From: Methylomonas albis
GTDB lineage: Bacteria > Pseudomonadota > Gammaproteobacteria > Methylococcales > Methylomonadaceae
Assembly: GCF_014850955.1 (NCBI RefSeq)
Contig: NZ_JACXSS010000001.1
Location: 2,232,001 to 2,296,000, forward strand
Direction: 5' to 3'
DNA: 64,000 bases
Positions 27,407 to 36,527 of the stretch are shown piece after piece (within the stretch, counting starts at the first letter, position 1; every line of letters starts with the position of its first letter). The position numbers were made by a program, and so were the translations under genes. The notes beneath the pieces are model-generated. The model saw nothing but the letters and a program-made list of their open reading frames with translations. It searched no databases and was not told where the DNA came from.

Positions 27407-28885
27407 TCAATCCAGGGCGATTTTCAGCAAGGTGCCATCCGGCATGATTTCGGTGATGTAGTTTTTGGGTTCTTCCAAGTAGTAAATCAAACCCAGTAGC
27501 AGAAAGCAGGACAGGCCCAGGATTAGGAAAAATTGACCGGTCGAGACGAAGGTCAGCAAAATCAAATAGACGATGGCACCGGCATTGCCATAAGCGCCGA
27601 CAATGCCGGCAACCTCACCGGTAATGGCGCGTTTGACTAGGGGCACAAACGCGAAAATTGCACCTTCCGCCGCTTGCATGAATATCGAGCAAGCCAAAGT
27701 AACCGCCACTGTCGCGGCAATAGTCCACTGCGCGGAAATCATCGCCATCGCACAATATCCGCCGGCCAGACCGGTTACGAATAAATATAAGGACAGTTTG
27801 CGACCTATTTTATCGCTCAGCCAGCCGCCGGCCGGGCGGGCGATGACATTAGTCACCACGAAACTGGACGCCAAAAAGCCGGCATCCAACATGCTAGTGC
27901 CTTGAGTTTCGTTGAATGTCTTAAAGAAAAAAATCGGCAACATCGACAATACTGCGAGTTTGGAGCCGAAGGTAATCAGATAGGCTATCGCTAGAATGAA
28001 TACTTGTTTGTACTGATAATGATGGATGCTGGCGATGGGTTGGCTGAGGCGGTCAGCGTTGTTGTTGACCAGCTGATAGACGTGTATGAAAAACAGCGTC
28101 CAGACTACCAGATGAATCGTCATATTCCAGCTTGCGCTGAGCACCGGTGTCGCCGGTGTCGAAAGCTTCCAGGCCAGTAGCGAAATAGTGGCGTACAATG
28201 GCACCAGACTGAGCATATATAAAAACAAGTCGCGGATGCTAGTGACTTCCATCGCCATCGGCCGGCGGGTTTTTAGTGCGGCAATTTCCGGCGGCAGGTT
28301 TTCCACGCTGAAATAGTAAATCACCGAATAGACCAACGCGATCACGCCGGTCAGGGCAATCGCCGAGCGCCAGCCGTGTTCGGCACCGAAATAAAATGCT
28401 AGCCCGGGCAGAAAAATTGCTGCGACAGCCGAACCGAAATTGCCCCAGCCGGCGTAAATACCTTCAGCGGTGCCGACCTGGCTGGCGGGAAACCAGTCGC
28501 CGATGATGCGTACGCCCACCACAAACCCGGCGCCGATGAAGCCGAGCAAGAAGCGCGACCAGGCTAGTTCGGTAAAATTTTCCGCCATCGCGAACATGAA
28601 GCAGGGGATGCTGCATACCGCCAGCAATACGCTATAACTGATCTTGGCACCGAATCTATCCACCAACATTCCGGTGATAACCCTGGCCGGTATGGTTAGC
28701 GCTACGTTCAGCAGTAGCAAGATTTCGATTTGGGTTTCGCTAATGCCCAGGTCTTGCTGGATCAATACTAATAAAGACGCATGATTGAACCAAATAACGA
28801 AGCTGATGAAAAATGCGATCCAGCTCATGTGCAGCACTTTGGTCTTGCCGCGCATGGATAGTAGTTTAAAAGGCGTAAAAGACAT
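27407..28885 (-). CDS. narK: Nitrate/nitrite MFS transporter (NarK/NasA type)
   Basis: Inner-membrane transporter of 492 residues with about 12 hydrophobic helices. Seen: WIAFFISFVIWFNHASL, LNVALTIPARVITGMLVDRFGAK, GFIGAGFVVGVRIIGDWFP, GTAEGIYAGWGNFGSA and AGIVGAYGNAGAIVYL, the two glycine-rich nitrate signatures of the NNP family. It is the first gene of a leftward narK-nasT operon, divergent from nirBD. A near-consensus sigma-54 promoter (28921-28936) and an NtrC-like site (28978-28992) lie upstream, so expression is likely induced by nitrogen limitation. Probable role: uptake of nitrate or nitrite for assimilation by the NirBD reductase encoded next door. Confidence 0.9.
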   Translation of the reverse strand: MSFTPFKLLSMRGKTKVLHMSWIAFFISFVIWFNHASLLVLIQQDLGISETQIEILLLLNVALTIPARVITGMLVDRFGAKISYSVLLAVCSIPCFMFAMAENFTELAWSRFLLGFIGAGFVVGVRIIGDWFPASQVGTAEGIYAGWGNFGSAVAAIFLPGLAFYFGAEHGWRSAIALTGVIALVYSVIYYFSVENLPPEIAALKTRRPMAMEVTSIRDLFLYMLSLVPLYATISLLAWKLSTPATPVLSASWNMTIHLVVWTLFFIHVYQLVNNNADRLSQPIASIHHYQYKQVFILAIAYLITFGSKLAVLSMLPIFFFKTFNETQGTSMLDAGFLASSFVVTNVIARPAGGWLSDKIGRKLSLYLFVTGLAGGYCAMAMISAQWTIAATVAVTLACSIFMQAAEGAIFAFVPLVKRAITGEVAGIVGAYGNAGAIVYLILLTFVSTGQFFLILGLSCFLLLGLIYYLEEPKNYITEIMPDGTLLKIALD

Positions 28886-28920
28886 GGATTATCCGTGGTT
28901 GTCGATCCTTGGCTTGTATA

Positions 28921-28936
28921 AGCAGCATATGTGCCA
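28921..28936 (-). promoter_or_regulatory. Sigma-54-like promoter for narK-nasT
   Basis: On the minus strand TGGCAC-ATATG-CTGCT, matching the -24/-12 consensus TGGCAC-N5-TTGCT except for one base, with the correct GG-GC spacing. It predicts a start about 24 nt upstream of the narK ATG. Confidence 0.65.
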
Positions 28937-28977
28937 GCGACACAATAACGACAATTCGGTGGATTTATGGCAGAGCG

Positions 28978-28992
28978 GCGCCATAGTGGTGC
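28978..28992. promoter_or_regulatory. NtrC-like enhancer site
   Basis: GCGCC-ATAGT-GGTGC, one base from the dyad GCACC-N5-GGTGC bound by NtrC. It sits between two oppositely oriented sigma-54-like promoters and could serve both. Confidence 0.6.
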
Positions 28993-29088
28993 AAATCGCC
29001 GGTTTCTTTGCCTTATTTGGGTGCGAATTTGGCCGATAAAAGCAGTGACTCAGTGTGCGGGCCTAGGTTTTTCAAGGGTTTTGTATGT

Positions 29089-29104
29089 TGGCATTAATTT
29101 TGTT
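29089..29104 (+). promoter_or_regulatory. Sigma-54-like promoter for nirBD
   Basis: TGGCA-N6-TTGTT with correct -24/-12 spacing; the -12 GC is GT here, so the match is weaker than that of narK. It predicts a transcript starting near 29115, just before a small hairpin (AAGTCT/AGACTT, 29116-29134) and the leader terminator. Confidence 0.5.
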
Positions 29105-29156
29105 ATAGATTTATTAAGTCTTGTCGTTAGACTTTACCCCCGTACGAAACCTGGAC

Positions 29157-29209
29157 AAAGGCGTCCTGCTTGAATGAGTCAATCATTCGAACAGGACGCC
29201 TTTTTTTTT
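29157..29209 (+). terminator. Leader terminator of nirBD (candidate ANTAR-controlled attenuator)
   Basis: AAAGGCGTCCTG (29157-29168) pairs with CAGGACGCCTTT (29192-29203); the interior TTGAATGA / TCATTCGA extends the helix to about 20 bp with a GTCAA loop, and nine T follow (29201-29209). This strong intrinsic terminator stands 109 bp before the nirB start, inside the predicted leader, which only makes sense as an attenuator. An ANTAR antiterminator gene is nearby. The upstream small hairpin has a 7-nt loop, not the canonical ANTAR hexaloop. Confidence 0.75.
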
Positions 29210-29317
29210 GGCTGTCAAAAAGGGTAGTCGCGACCAGGTAGTCACTTGTTGAATCGCCTTACCGCCATTAAGCCGGGTAGCGCGTTTGCATAAATTCCGA
29301 GTAAAAAGAGGCCCCTG

Positions 29318-31858
29318 ATGAATATGAAACAAACCCTGGTTGTTATCGGCAACGGTATGGTAGGCCAGAACTTTCTGGCTGGATTGGTCGGCAGCAATGT
29401 GAAAGATCGCTATCGAATTGTCACGTTCTGCGAAGAGCCCAGAGCGGCTTACGATAGGGTGCATTTGTCCGAGTATTTCTCCGGCAAAACCGCCGCCGAT
29501 TTGTCCTTGGTCGCTGACGGTTTTTTTGAAGAGCACGGCATAGAGATCTATTTAGGTGACAGGGCGGCCAGTATCGACCGGGAGCGCAAGCAAGTTACTT
29601 CCACCAAGGGCGTGGTCGTCGATTACGACAAACTGGTATTGGCCACTGGCTCCTATCCTTTCGTGCCGCCAGTACCGGGACATGAAAGGCCGCAGTGTTT
29701 GGTCTATCGCACCATTGAAGATTTGGAGGCAATGACGGCTGCGGCGGCTAAATCTAAAGTCGGAGTGGTGATCGGCGGCGGCTTGCTAGGCCTGGAAGCA
29801 GCAAAAGCGCTCAAGGATTTAGGTCTGGAAACGCATGTGGTCGAGTTCGCGCCGCGCCTGATGGCCGTGCAACTTGACGATGGCGGCGGGGCGATTTTGA
29901 AACGCAAGATTGAAGCCTTAGGCGTCAAAGTACATTTAAACAAAAACACTAGCTTGATCGATGATGGCACTGAATGCCTGCATAAAATGAATTTTGCCGA
30001 TGGCGAAACGCTGGAAACCGACATCGTGTTGTTTTCGGCCGGCATCAGGCCTCGCGATGACATCGCCCGCAGTTGTGATTTGGAAGTCGGGCCGCGTGGC
30101 GGCATCGTCATCGACAATCAATGCCGCACCTCCGATGCGGATATTTACGCGATTGGCGAATGTGCGCTGTGGAACGGCCAGATTTTCGGTTTGGTGGCGC
30201 CCGGTTATGCGATGGCGCGTACCGTAGTCGCAGATTTGGCGGGTGAAGCAGGCAGTTTTACCGGCGCCGACATGAGCACCAAACTTAAGTTGATGGGTGT
30301 CGATGTCGCCAGCATCGGCGACGCGCATGCCAAAACCCAAGGCGCCATGGTGTATACCTATCAAAACGGCGCCAGCGAAATCTATAAACGCCTGGTGGTT
30401 AGCCAAGACCAGAAACAGCTATTAGGCGCGGTATTGGTCGGCGAGGCGTCCGCTTACAGTACGTTGTTGCAATATTGCTTGAATGGTATCGAACTGCCTG
30501 AGCATCCGGATTCTTTGATTTTGCCGCAACTCGCTGGTGAATCGGTCGGTTTGGGGCCGGATGCCTTACCGGCCACTGCGCAGATTTGCTCTTGCTACGA
30601 TGTCAGCAAAGGCCAGATTTGTAGCGCGATCGAAGCCGGTTGCACCACGCTTGGCGGCCTGAAATCCGAGACCAAGGCCGGCACCGGTTGCGGTGGCTGC
30701 TCGGCACTATTGAAGTCGGTACTGGATTGTGAACTGACTAAGTTAGGTGTCGAAGTCAGCACCGATATTTGCGAGCATTTTCCGCATACCCGCCAGGACT
30801 TGTATAACCTGGTGATGGTCGAGGAAATCAAAACCTTTGACGATTTGCTGGACAAACACGGCAAGGGCCTGGGCTGCGAAGTGTGTAAACAGGCAGTTGG
30901 TTCGATTTTGGCGTCATATTGGAATGACTACATCCTGGAAAAAGACCATATCGGCTTGCAGGATACCAACGACATCTTCTTGGCTAATATGCAAAAAGAC
31001 GGTACTTATTCGGTGGTGCCGCGGGTTGCCGGCGGTGAAATTACCCCGGATATGTTGATCGCCATAGGCCAAGTCGGCAAAAAGTATCAGCTTTACACCA
31101 AAATCACCGGCGGCCAGCGCGTAGATTTGTTCGGTGCCCGCGTCGAGCAATTACCGGCGATTTGGCAGGAATTGATCGATGCCGGTTTCGAGTCCGGTCA
31201 TGCTTACGGCAAATCCTTGCGCACGGTGAAATCGTGTGTCGGCAGTACCTGGTGCCGCTACGGTGTTGATGACAGCGTCGGTTTGGCGATAGAACTGGAA
31301 AATCGCTACAAAGGTTTGCGCGCCCCGCATAAGATCAAGTTCGGCGTCTCGGGCTGCACCCGCGAATGTGCGGAAGCGCAAGGCAAGGACATCGGCGTCA
31401 TAGCTACCGAGAACGGCTGGAATTTGTATGTTTGCGGCAACGGCGGCATGAAACCGCGTCACGCCGATTTGTTTGCCACCAATCTGGACAAAGAAACGCT
31501 AATCAAATACATCGACCGGGTGTTGATCTTTTATGTGCGCACCGCCAACCGGATGCAACGGACCTCGGTATGGATGGACAATATGGAAGGCGGGTTAGAC
31601 TATTTGAAATCGGTGGTCATCGAAGATCGATTGGGGATAGGCGCGCAGCTAGAAGGGCAGATGCAGCACGTTATCGATACCTATCAGTGCGAATGGAAAA
31701 CTACCTTGGCTGACGAACAACGGCTGAAACGTTTCCGGCATTTCGTCAACAGCGATCAAGCCGATGACAATGTGGTGTTTGTCGAGGAGCGCGGCCAAGT
31801 TAGGCCTGCCAACGCACAAGAACGTAAACATTTCAAATTGATCGAGGAGGCTGCATAA
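29318..31858 (+). CDS. nirB: Assimilatory nitrite reductase [NAD(P)H], large subunit
   Basis: Reduces nitrite to ammonium in the cytoplasm with NAD(P)H as donor, using FAD, iron-sulfur centres and siroheme. 846 residues, full length. Domains in order: FAD/NAD(P) oxidoreductase (VVIGNGMVGQNF at the start, LATGSYPFVPP, VVIGGGLLGLEAAKAL around 150), BFD-like [2Fe-2S] domains (ICSCYDVSKGQI, AGTGCGGCS, GCEVCK), ferredoxin-like half domain, and the siroheme/4Fe-4S motif with C640 and C646 (SCVGSTWC) and C680 and C684 (SGCTREC). nirD overlaps its stop by one base. A sigma-54-like promoter and a leader terminator precede it, so both nitrogen limitation and nitrate sensing probably control it. Confidence 0.96.
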   Translation: MNMKQTLVVIGNGMVGQNFLAGLVGSNVKDRYRIVTFCEEPRAAYDRVHLSEYFSGKTAADLSLVADGFFEEHGIEIYLGDRAASIDRERKQVTSTKGVVVDYDKLVLATGSYPFVPPVPGHERPQCLVYRTIEDLEAMTAAAAKSKVGVVIGGGLLGLEAAKALKDLGLETHVVEFAPRLMAVQLDDGGGAILKRKIEALGVKVHLNKNTSLIDDGTECLHKMNFADGETLETDIVLFSAGIRPRDDIARSCDLEVGPRGGIVIDNQCRTSDADIYAIGECALWNGQIFGLVAPGYAMARTVVADLAGEAGSFTGADMSTKLKLMGVDVASIGDAHAKTQGAMVYTYQNGASEIYKRLVVSQDQKQLLGAVLVGEASAYSTLLQYCLNGIELPEHPDSLILPQLAGESVGLGPDALPATAQICSCYDVSKGQICSAIEAGCTTLGGLKSETKAGTGCGGCSALLKSVLDCELTKLGVEVSTDICEHFPHTRQDLYNLVMVEEIKTFDDLLDKHGKGLGCEVCKQAVGSILASYWNDYILEKDHIGLQDTNDIFLANMQKDGTYSVVPRVAGGEITPDMLIAIGQVGKKYQLYTKITGGQRVDLFGARVEQLPAIWQELIDAGFESGHAYGKSLRTVKSCVGSTWCRYGVDDSVGLAIELENRYKGLRAPHKIKFGVSGCTRECAEAQGKDIGVIATENGWNLYVCGNGGMKPRHADLFATNLDKETLIKYIDRVLIFYVRTANRMQRTSVWMDNMEGGLDYLKSVVIEDRLGIGAQLEGQMQHVIDTYQCEWKTTLADEQRLKRFRHFVNSDQADDNVVFVEERGQVRPANAQERKHFKLIEEAA

Positions 31859-32229
31859 TGAGTACGTGGATAGATGTGTGTGGCATCGCCGATTTGCCAG
31901 CCGATTCCGGGGTGTGTGCCCTGGTAAAAGGCAAACAAGTTGCGATTTTTTACCTACGGCGTACAGGGCAAGTGTATGCGATAGGTAACTTCGATCCGTT
32001 TAGCGAGGCTAATGTGTTATCGCGCGGTATGGTAGGGGACATCGGCGGCGAGCCAATGGTCACATCACCTATGTATAAGCAACATTTCAGTCTAGTTAGC
32101 GGTATTTGCTTTGAAGATGCCGAGGTCAGCGTACCAGCCTATCCGGTACGCTTGGAAAACGGCAGAGTCTCCGTGCTGGAGGCTTCGCCGTCTGTGCAAC
32201 AAAAATCGCCGTCTTTGGCTGTCTGTTAA
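31858..32229 (+). CDS. nirD: Nitrite reductase small subunit
   Basis: A 123-residue Rieske-fold protein partner of NirB. Seen: WIDVCGIADLPADSGVCALV, VAIFYLRRTGQVYAIGNFDPFSEANVLSRG, YKQHFSLVSGICFED and VPAYPVRLENGRV. It lacks the C-x-H ... C-x2-H cluster ligands, as expected for NirD. The ATG overlaps the nirB TAA (TAATG), indicating translational coupling. The C-terminal ~20 residues (SPSVQQKSPSLAVC) are a nonconserved extension. Confidence 0.93.
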   Translation: MSTWIDVCGIADLPADSGVCALVKGKQVAIFYLRRTGQVYAIGNFDPFSEANVLSRGMVGDIGGEPMVTSPMYKQHFSLVSGICFEDAEVSVPAYPVRLENGRVSVLEASPSVQQKSPSLAVC

Positions 32230-32241
32230 ATGGAGTAAGGT

Positions 32242-33159
32242 GTGAACTACCAATATTACATCGCTGATGTCTTTACCAACCAGATATTCAACGGTGCGCA
32301 GATAGCGGTATTGCCGAAGGCCGACGGCTTGAATGCCGAGAAAATGGCCAAGATTGCCAAGGAGTTGAATCTGTCGGAAACGGTATTTCTGTTTCACAAG
32401 GCCGATAATGCCAAGTATCGGCGGATGCGAATATTTTCCCCGCTGGGTGAAATCAATTTTGCCGGCCATCCGATTATTGCCGCGGCCTATGTGTTGGCTA
32501 TCTCCGGCGATGTGGCGTTAACCGAACCGCTGACTAAACTCGAGTTTGAACAAAATATCGGCGTTATCCAAGTCAATTTGTCCAGTGAGGATGGGCAGCC
32601 GGGCTTGGTGCAATTTAGCCGTGGTGTCGATTCTATTGTCGACCGCTTCTCGCCCAGCGACGATGAAATATGCAGTTTTCTGGGCTTGCAGTTGGCGGAG
32701 CTGGACCATAAAAAATACTCACCACGCTTGGTGTCTTGTGGGTTTCCTTATTTAGTGGTCCCGGTTTGGAACTACGAATCGGTACGCAAGGCCCGTTTTA
32801 ACTATGCGGCCTGGGCGCAATCTGCCGCCCCGCAAACCGCGGCGCAGGAAATCTTGTTGTTTTGCCCAAAATCGTCAAGCCCGGAAGCGGATTTCAATGC
32901 GCGCTTGCTGGGGCCCAATATCGGCATCCATGCCGATCCGCCGGTCGGCAGTGCTTTACCGGCATTTTGTTGTTATTTGTGCTCGTTCGAACACACCCAA
33001 AAAGGTACCCACACTTTCGCGGTCGAACGCGGCGATCAAAGCACTCGCCGCAGCTTGATTCAGTTAGAAATGGATAACAAAGGCCTGGAGAATTTGACCA
33101 TCAGGGTCGGTGGGCAAGCCGTGTTGTTTGCGGAAGGCAAAATTATGTTGCCCGATTAG
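32242..33159 (+). CDS. PhzF family isomerase-like protein
   Basis: A 305-residue member of the PhzF/diaminopimelate-epimerase fold, probably an isomerase or epimerase of unknown substrate. Seen: YYIADVFTNQIFNGAQIAVL, LSETVFLF (the Glu of the family active site), RIFSPLGEINFAGHPIIAAAYVL, RLVSCGFPYLVVPV and a C-terminal IRVGGQAVLFAEGKIML. Starts at GTG 32242 with GGAG seven nt before. It is 12 bp after nirD, so it belongs to the nirBD operon. This linkage is seen in other methanotroph-like genomes to my knowledge, but I know of no proven role in nitrite reduction. Convergent with the next gene, 14 bp away. Confidence 0.85.
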   Translation: MNYQYYIADVFTNQIFNGAQIAVLPKADGLNAEKMAKIAKELNLSETVFLFHKADNAKYRRMRIFSPLGEINFAGHPIIAAAYVLAISGDVALTEPLTKLEFEQNIGVIQVNLSSEDGQPGLVQFSRGVDSIVDRFSPSDDEICSFLGLQLAELDHKKYSPRLVSCGFPYLVVPVWNYESVRKARFNYAAWAQSAAPQTAAQEILLFCPKSSSPEADFNARLLGPNIGIHADPPVGSALPAFCCYLCSFEHTQKGTHTFAVERGDQSTRRSLIQLEMDNKGLENLTIRVGGQAVLFAEGKIMLPD

Positions 33160-33173
33160 ACCAATTTCCTTCA

Positions 33174-33680
33174 TCAGCTGCTCCGGGCCATGCACTGCTT
33201 ACGCCACAAATACGCGGCCCAAAGGACAATCAAAATCTCCAGCGCAAAGGATCTGTGCAGCAGAAAATTCAGCCACCAGTCCTGGTAGACACTAGGCACC
33301 GTAATTAAAGCAAACGGCCTGTTTACGAACGGGGCCAGCCAGTAAATATTGCTGGCGATATAATCCAGCAACATATGCAACATACCGTTGCATGTAAAAA
33401 TTAGCGCCAACAACGGCAGTTTCTTCTGCCTACAATGCTGAAAACACAGTATTGCCAGCGTTAATAACAGCAGCCAAACGCTAGGAAAGTGACTGAAATA
33501 GCTGTGGTGCGGGTGCGCGCGGTGATCGAAACCATAAAAATAAATCATATCCAGATCAGGGGCGATACTGCCGAGTAAGCCGGCGCGCAGAAAAACTGAC
33601 CTTGGCACCCCATATTTTTTGAATCTGTGAAACAGCAGTGTCGATACTATATAGCCGGCTGGGAGATGAGCAACGATCAT
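33174..33680 (-). CDS. YdjM-like integral membrane metal-dependent hydrolase family protein
   Basis: A 168-residue inner-membrane protein. Seen: VAHLPAGYIVSTLLFHRF at the N-terminus, LLGSIAPDLDMIYFYGF, HRAHPHHSYFSHFPSVW, MLHMLLDYI and several hydrophobic helices; the His/Asp-rich loops are the supposed metal ligands of the family (PF04307-like). The ATG at 33680 has GAGG six nt upstream; a longer frame to 33833 would run into the creD gene and is not used. It follows creD by 61 bp on the same strand, so cotranscription is likely. Function of the family is poorly known. Confidence 0.8.
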   Translation of the reverse strand: MIVAHLPAGYIVSTLLFHRFKKYGVPRSVFLRAGLLGSIAPDLDMIYFYGFDHRAHPHHSYFSHFPSVWLLLLTLAILCFQHCRQKKLPLLALIFTCNGMLHMLLDYIASNIYWLAPFVNRPFALITVPSVYQDWWLNFLLHRSFALEILIVLWAAYLWRKQCMARSS

Positions 33681-33741
33681 ATCTACCTCGATATTGTCGC
33701 TCGGGACGATGCGTACAGCCAGCGTCCCGAGCCGATGGGAT

Positions 33742-35103
33742 TTAAATGATTGCCGAGTTATCGGCATCGGATTGACCGAGTCCATACCAATCCAAGCGCC
33801 GTGTGGTAACCATCGCCAGGGCCAGCAGAGCAAACATCAGTAAAGAGCCCAACATCAGCGCGTTATCCTCTGATTCCAGCAAGCCATACAAACTGCCGAA
33901 CAAGCCGCCCAGTAAAGCGCCAGCGGCAATACCGCGTTTTATGCTGCGCAAAACCGCGCTGAGGTAGAAGCCGATCAATGTCACGCAAGCGGCGCTGGCG
34001 ATCAGATAAGCCAATACAAAGTCCAGATGCTCGGACAAACTCAACAGCAACAGGAAAAACATCGCCAGTGCCAAACCGACCAATGCGTATTGGGCGGGAT
34101 GAATCGCCAGGTTTTTCAAGATTTCGAACAGAAAGATGGCGGCAAAGGTCAGGCAGACGAACAGGAAACCGTATTTGCTGGCTCTGTCAGACAGGGAATA
34201 AACATTGATAGGTTCCATCAAGCGGATGCCAAAGCTGTCGTAGCAACTGATAGCGTGGCATTTATAAAGACTTTCGGCGACGTTCGACGCCAGCGCATCG
34301 ACAGACCACAGCGCATGAAAACCGGTTTCGCCGACTTGCTGAGATTGCGGATCGGGTAGGAATCGGCCGTAAAAACTCGGGTGTTGCCAGGCAGAGGACA
34401 GTTCGACGCGGGTTTGTTTGCCGGCCGGAATAAAATCCAACGATTCGATGCCGCGGATTTTTAGCGTGAACGCAAACGGCATATTGATAGGGCTGAACTC
34501 GACCGGCGGCGCGTCCAATGTCACGTGCATACCGGCCTGGGGCATGGGTAATTCCGCACCCTGTTCGAACGCATAATGCTTACCTGCCCATGCCATACCC
34601 GGCGCTTCCAATACGCCGCGCATATCCGCCAGCACGACACTGGCGTAAGGCGTGCCGAAACTGATCTGGCCGTTATGCAGCGGTTTCGGATTGCCGTACC
34701 CTCCCGGTAAAGACATATCGCCTTTGATACTGACATTCAACACGTAAGAACGTACTTTGAATAGGCCGCGCTGCTTGGTTTCCGTGGCGAGCTCGCCGGC
34801 TATATTCAAGTGTTCGGGTAGAAAATACAGCAGCCTGCTTTCGTTGTGCTCGATCAGTTCGCGTTTGGGTTGGCCGTCGACTTTAGTGTCGATAATTTCC
34901 GTCCAGCGCTCGGTGTACGGAACCACCAACAAGGGGCCGAACAATTGCTGAGGGTCGGCGGAACTGGCGGCAATGTCGCTTACTGTCTGTTGTTGACGCT
35001 CGGCGCGTTCGCTTACCAAGTTTTTTACCATGCCTATTGGTATCAGCAGTACCAAAGTCAGCCCGAACATTATGCAGATCTTTTGCCAGAGTTTTTTTTG
35101 CAT
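33742..35103 (-). CDS. creD: CreD family inner-membrane protein
   Basis: A 453-residue membrane protein. N-terminal transmembrane helix (IMFGLTLVLLIPIGMV), a large periplasmic domain (LFGPLLVVPYTERW, RGLFKVRSYVLNVSIKG, SFGTPYASVVLADMRG, SSAWQHPSFYGRFLPD), then about five or six C-terminal helices (FLFVCLTFAAIFLFEI, AQYALVGLALAMFFLLLLSLSEHL). In E. coli CreD belongs to the CreBC stress regulon, and in other species it is tied to beta-lactam response; its molecular role is not settled. No creBC genes are in the window. Confidence 0.9.
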   Translation of the reverse strand: MQKKLWQKICIMFGLTLVLLIPIGMVKNLVSERAERQQQTVSDIAASSADPQQLFGPLLVVPYTERWTEIIDTKVDGQPKRELIEHNESRLLYFLPEHLNIAGELATETKQRGLFKVRSYVLNVSIKGDMSLPGGYGNPKPLHNGQISFGTPYASVVLADMRGVLEAPGMAWAGKHYAFEQGAELPMPQAGMHVTLDAPPVEFSPINMPFAFTLKIRGIESLDFIPAGKQTRVELSSAWQHPSFYGRFLPDPQSQQVGETGFHALWSVDALASNVAESLYKCHAISCYDSFGIRLMEPINVYSLSDRASKYGFLFVCLTFAAIFLFEILKNLAIHPAQYALVGLALAMFFLLLLSLSEHLDFVLAYLIASAACVTLIGFYLSAVLRSIKRGIAAGALLGGLFGSLYGLLESEDNALMLGSLLMFALLALAMVTTRRLDWYGLGQSDADNSAII

Positions 35104-35235
35104 CGTATTTATTCCGTGGAGTTAAAAGACGATGAACAGCATGCACCGGCAAGGTGAACGGACGATGTGGGGAATGTGAAGCGAGGGTGAAGTGTGAACG
35201 AGCTTGTTGACGCCACAGGGGCGGATACGACAATG

Positions 35236-35262
35236 GGGTATGGCCGAGCAACGGCCACACCC
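35236..35262. terminator. Hairpin downstream of the lipoprotein-hydrolase gene
   Basis: GGGTATGGCCG (35236-35246), 5-nt loop, CGGCCACACCC (35252-35262), one mismatch. It lies 18 bp past the stop of the leftward gene at 35280; no strong T run follows. Confidence 0.45.
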
Positions 35263-35279
35263 GAGGGATTTACTTCACG

Positions 35280-36527
35280 TCAATCTATGGTTTCCACCCA
35301 GTGGCAACGTTCTTTAACGATAGGCGCGGTGCGCTCGTTAGCCACGCCCTTGGCAATCAGCGCGATCACCCGGTCGTCGGTGTCGTAACCGATATGGGCA
35401 TCCATGGGATTAGCCAGTTTACCCAAACCGAACGCATCATAAACCCTGGCGACGTTGATATTGATATTGGTGACATTGACGCATAATCGCGAATCCAGAT
35501 ATTTATTCACGAAATCGTGTGGGATGGCATAGCTGAGTAAATCGTTGGGGTCGCTAAAGGCGATCACCGAAGTTTTGGCCATGATCCGTTCGTTGTACTT
35601 AGCGCCTCCGGTTTGGCAGTATGTCTCGGCATGATTAGCTACTTCTGGCAAGGCCCGCCCCAATTGCAACATCGGTAACTGGTTGGACATCATGTAGATC
35701 GGTATCTCTTTGTTCTTCAACACGTTGGTCAGCGCAGTGTAGTAACTCGCTGTTTCGCCGTTACCCAGTTTCGAGGCGATTTGCTGCAAGCCGTCAATGG
35801 TGATGCGGCTACCTAGGCTATGAGAGACGAAGGCGTAGCTATCGTTGTAAAACGGCGTCACGTTCTTGGTGGAACAGGTTTGCTTAACATCATCCGGCAG
35901 GCTGTTCCAGTCGCCGTGGATCATCCAGCAAAAAGACTGCGCAAATGCCGACAGTATGTCTTCGCGCTTCTCACCCAGATAAATGATGGGGTCGGGTCCG
36001 GTATCGTTGGAGAACTTTTTTAACAGATCGTTGACTTCGGCGCGGCGAAACGACTGCTCGCCAGAGTTATCGTAGGACAGTACTTCTTTTTCCTTGGCGC
36101 TGATTTCAGACCAGGTCAGTTCGTAAAACAGCATTTCCTGAGATTTGTTGGCGTCGAGATAACGGTGGATACGCAAATTGCCCAGCGGTCTATCCAGGCC
36201 CTTGGCATCGGCCAAGCGGATATTTTTGACATTTCTGCTGGTGACAGTCAGATCAAGTTCCTTGGCCAGCTTTTCCATGAACTGCGTAGAGTAACCCGGT
36301 AAGTGGTTGCCGACACCGTGCACCATCAGTAGCTTCATTTTCCGATCATGCACTTCCAGTTGGGGTTTGATGCCTTCGAATTTATCGCCTTTGATTTCGC
36401 AAAGGCGGGTGTCTTCCGCGTCCTGTTTTTCCAGAATGGCTTCGGTAATCCCTTTGCCGAGACTGGCGCAACCGTTTAACAGCACGCTGATTGCCAGTAT
36501 CAGCAGCTTGATGTCGACTTTTTTCAT
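35280..36527 (-). CDS. Lipoprotein with alpha/beta-hydrolase-like features
   Basis: A 415-residue lipoprotein: signal and lipobox LNGC (Cys20). The body has KLLMVHGVGNHLPGYS (hydrolase HG motif), YAFVSHSLGSRITIDGL (nucleophile-elbow-like SxSxG variant with Ser in SHSLG), and a C-terminal region with His and Asp residues that could complete a catalytic triad. This suggests a lipase/esterase-like fold anchored to the membrane, with no assignable substrate. The nucleophile motif is HSLG, an accepted variant. It stands between creD and the bacteriocin export genes, in the same orientation, without evident operon links; 207 bp separate it from the gene upstream. Confidence 0.7.
   Translation of the reverse strand: MKKVDIKLLILAISVLLNGCASLGKGITEAILEKQDAEDTRLCEIKGDKFEGIKPQLEVHDRKMKLLMVHGVGNHLPGYSTQFMEKLAKELDLTVTSRNVKNIRLADAKGLDRPLGNLRIHRYLDANKSQEMLFYELTWSEISAKEKEVLSYDNSGEQSFRRAEVNDLLKKFSNDTGPDPIIYLGEKREDILSAFAQSFCWMIHGDWNSLPDDVKQTCSTKNVTPFYNDSYAFVSHSLGSRITIDGLQQIASKLGNGETASYYTALTNVLKNKEIPIYMMSNQLPMLQLGRALPEVANHAETYCQTGGAKYNERIMAKTSVIAFSDPNDLLSYAIPHDFVNKYLDSRLCVNVTNININVARVYDAFGLGKLANPMDAHIGYDTDDRVIALIAKGVANERTAPIVKERCHWVETID

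Noticed and set aside
29115..29135. Canonical ANTAR target hexaloop in the nirB leader
   Set aside because: The hairpin AAGTCT/AGACTT has a 7-nt loop TGTCGTT, not a hexaloop with A1 and G4, so I do not call it an ANTAR site proper.
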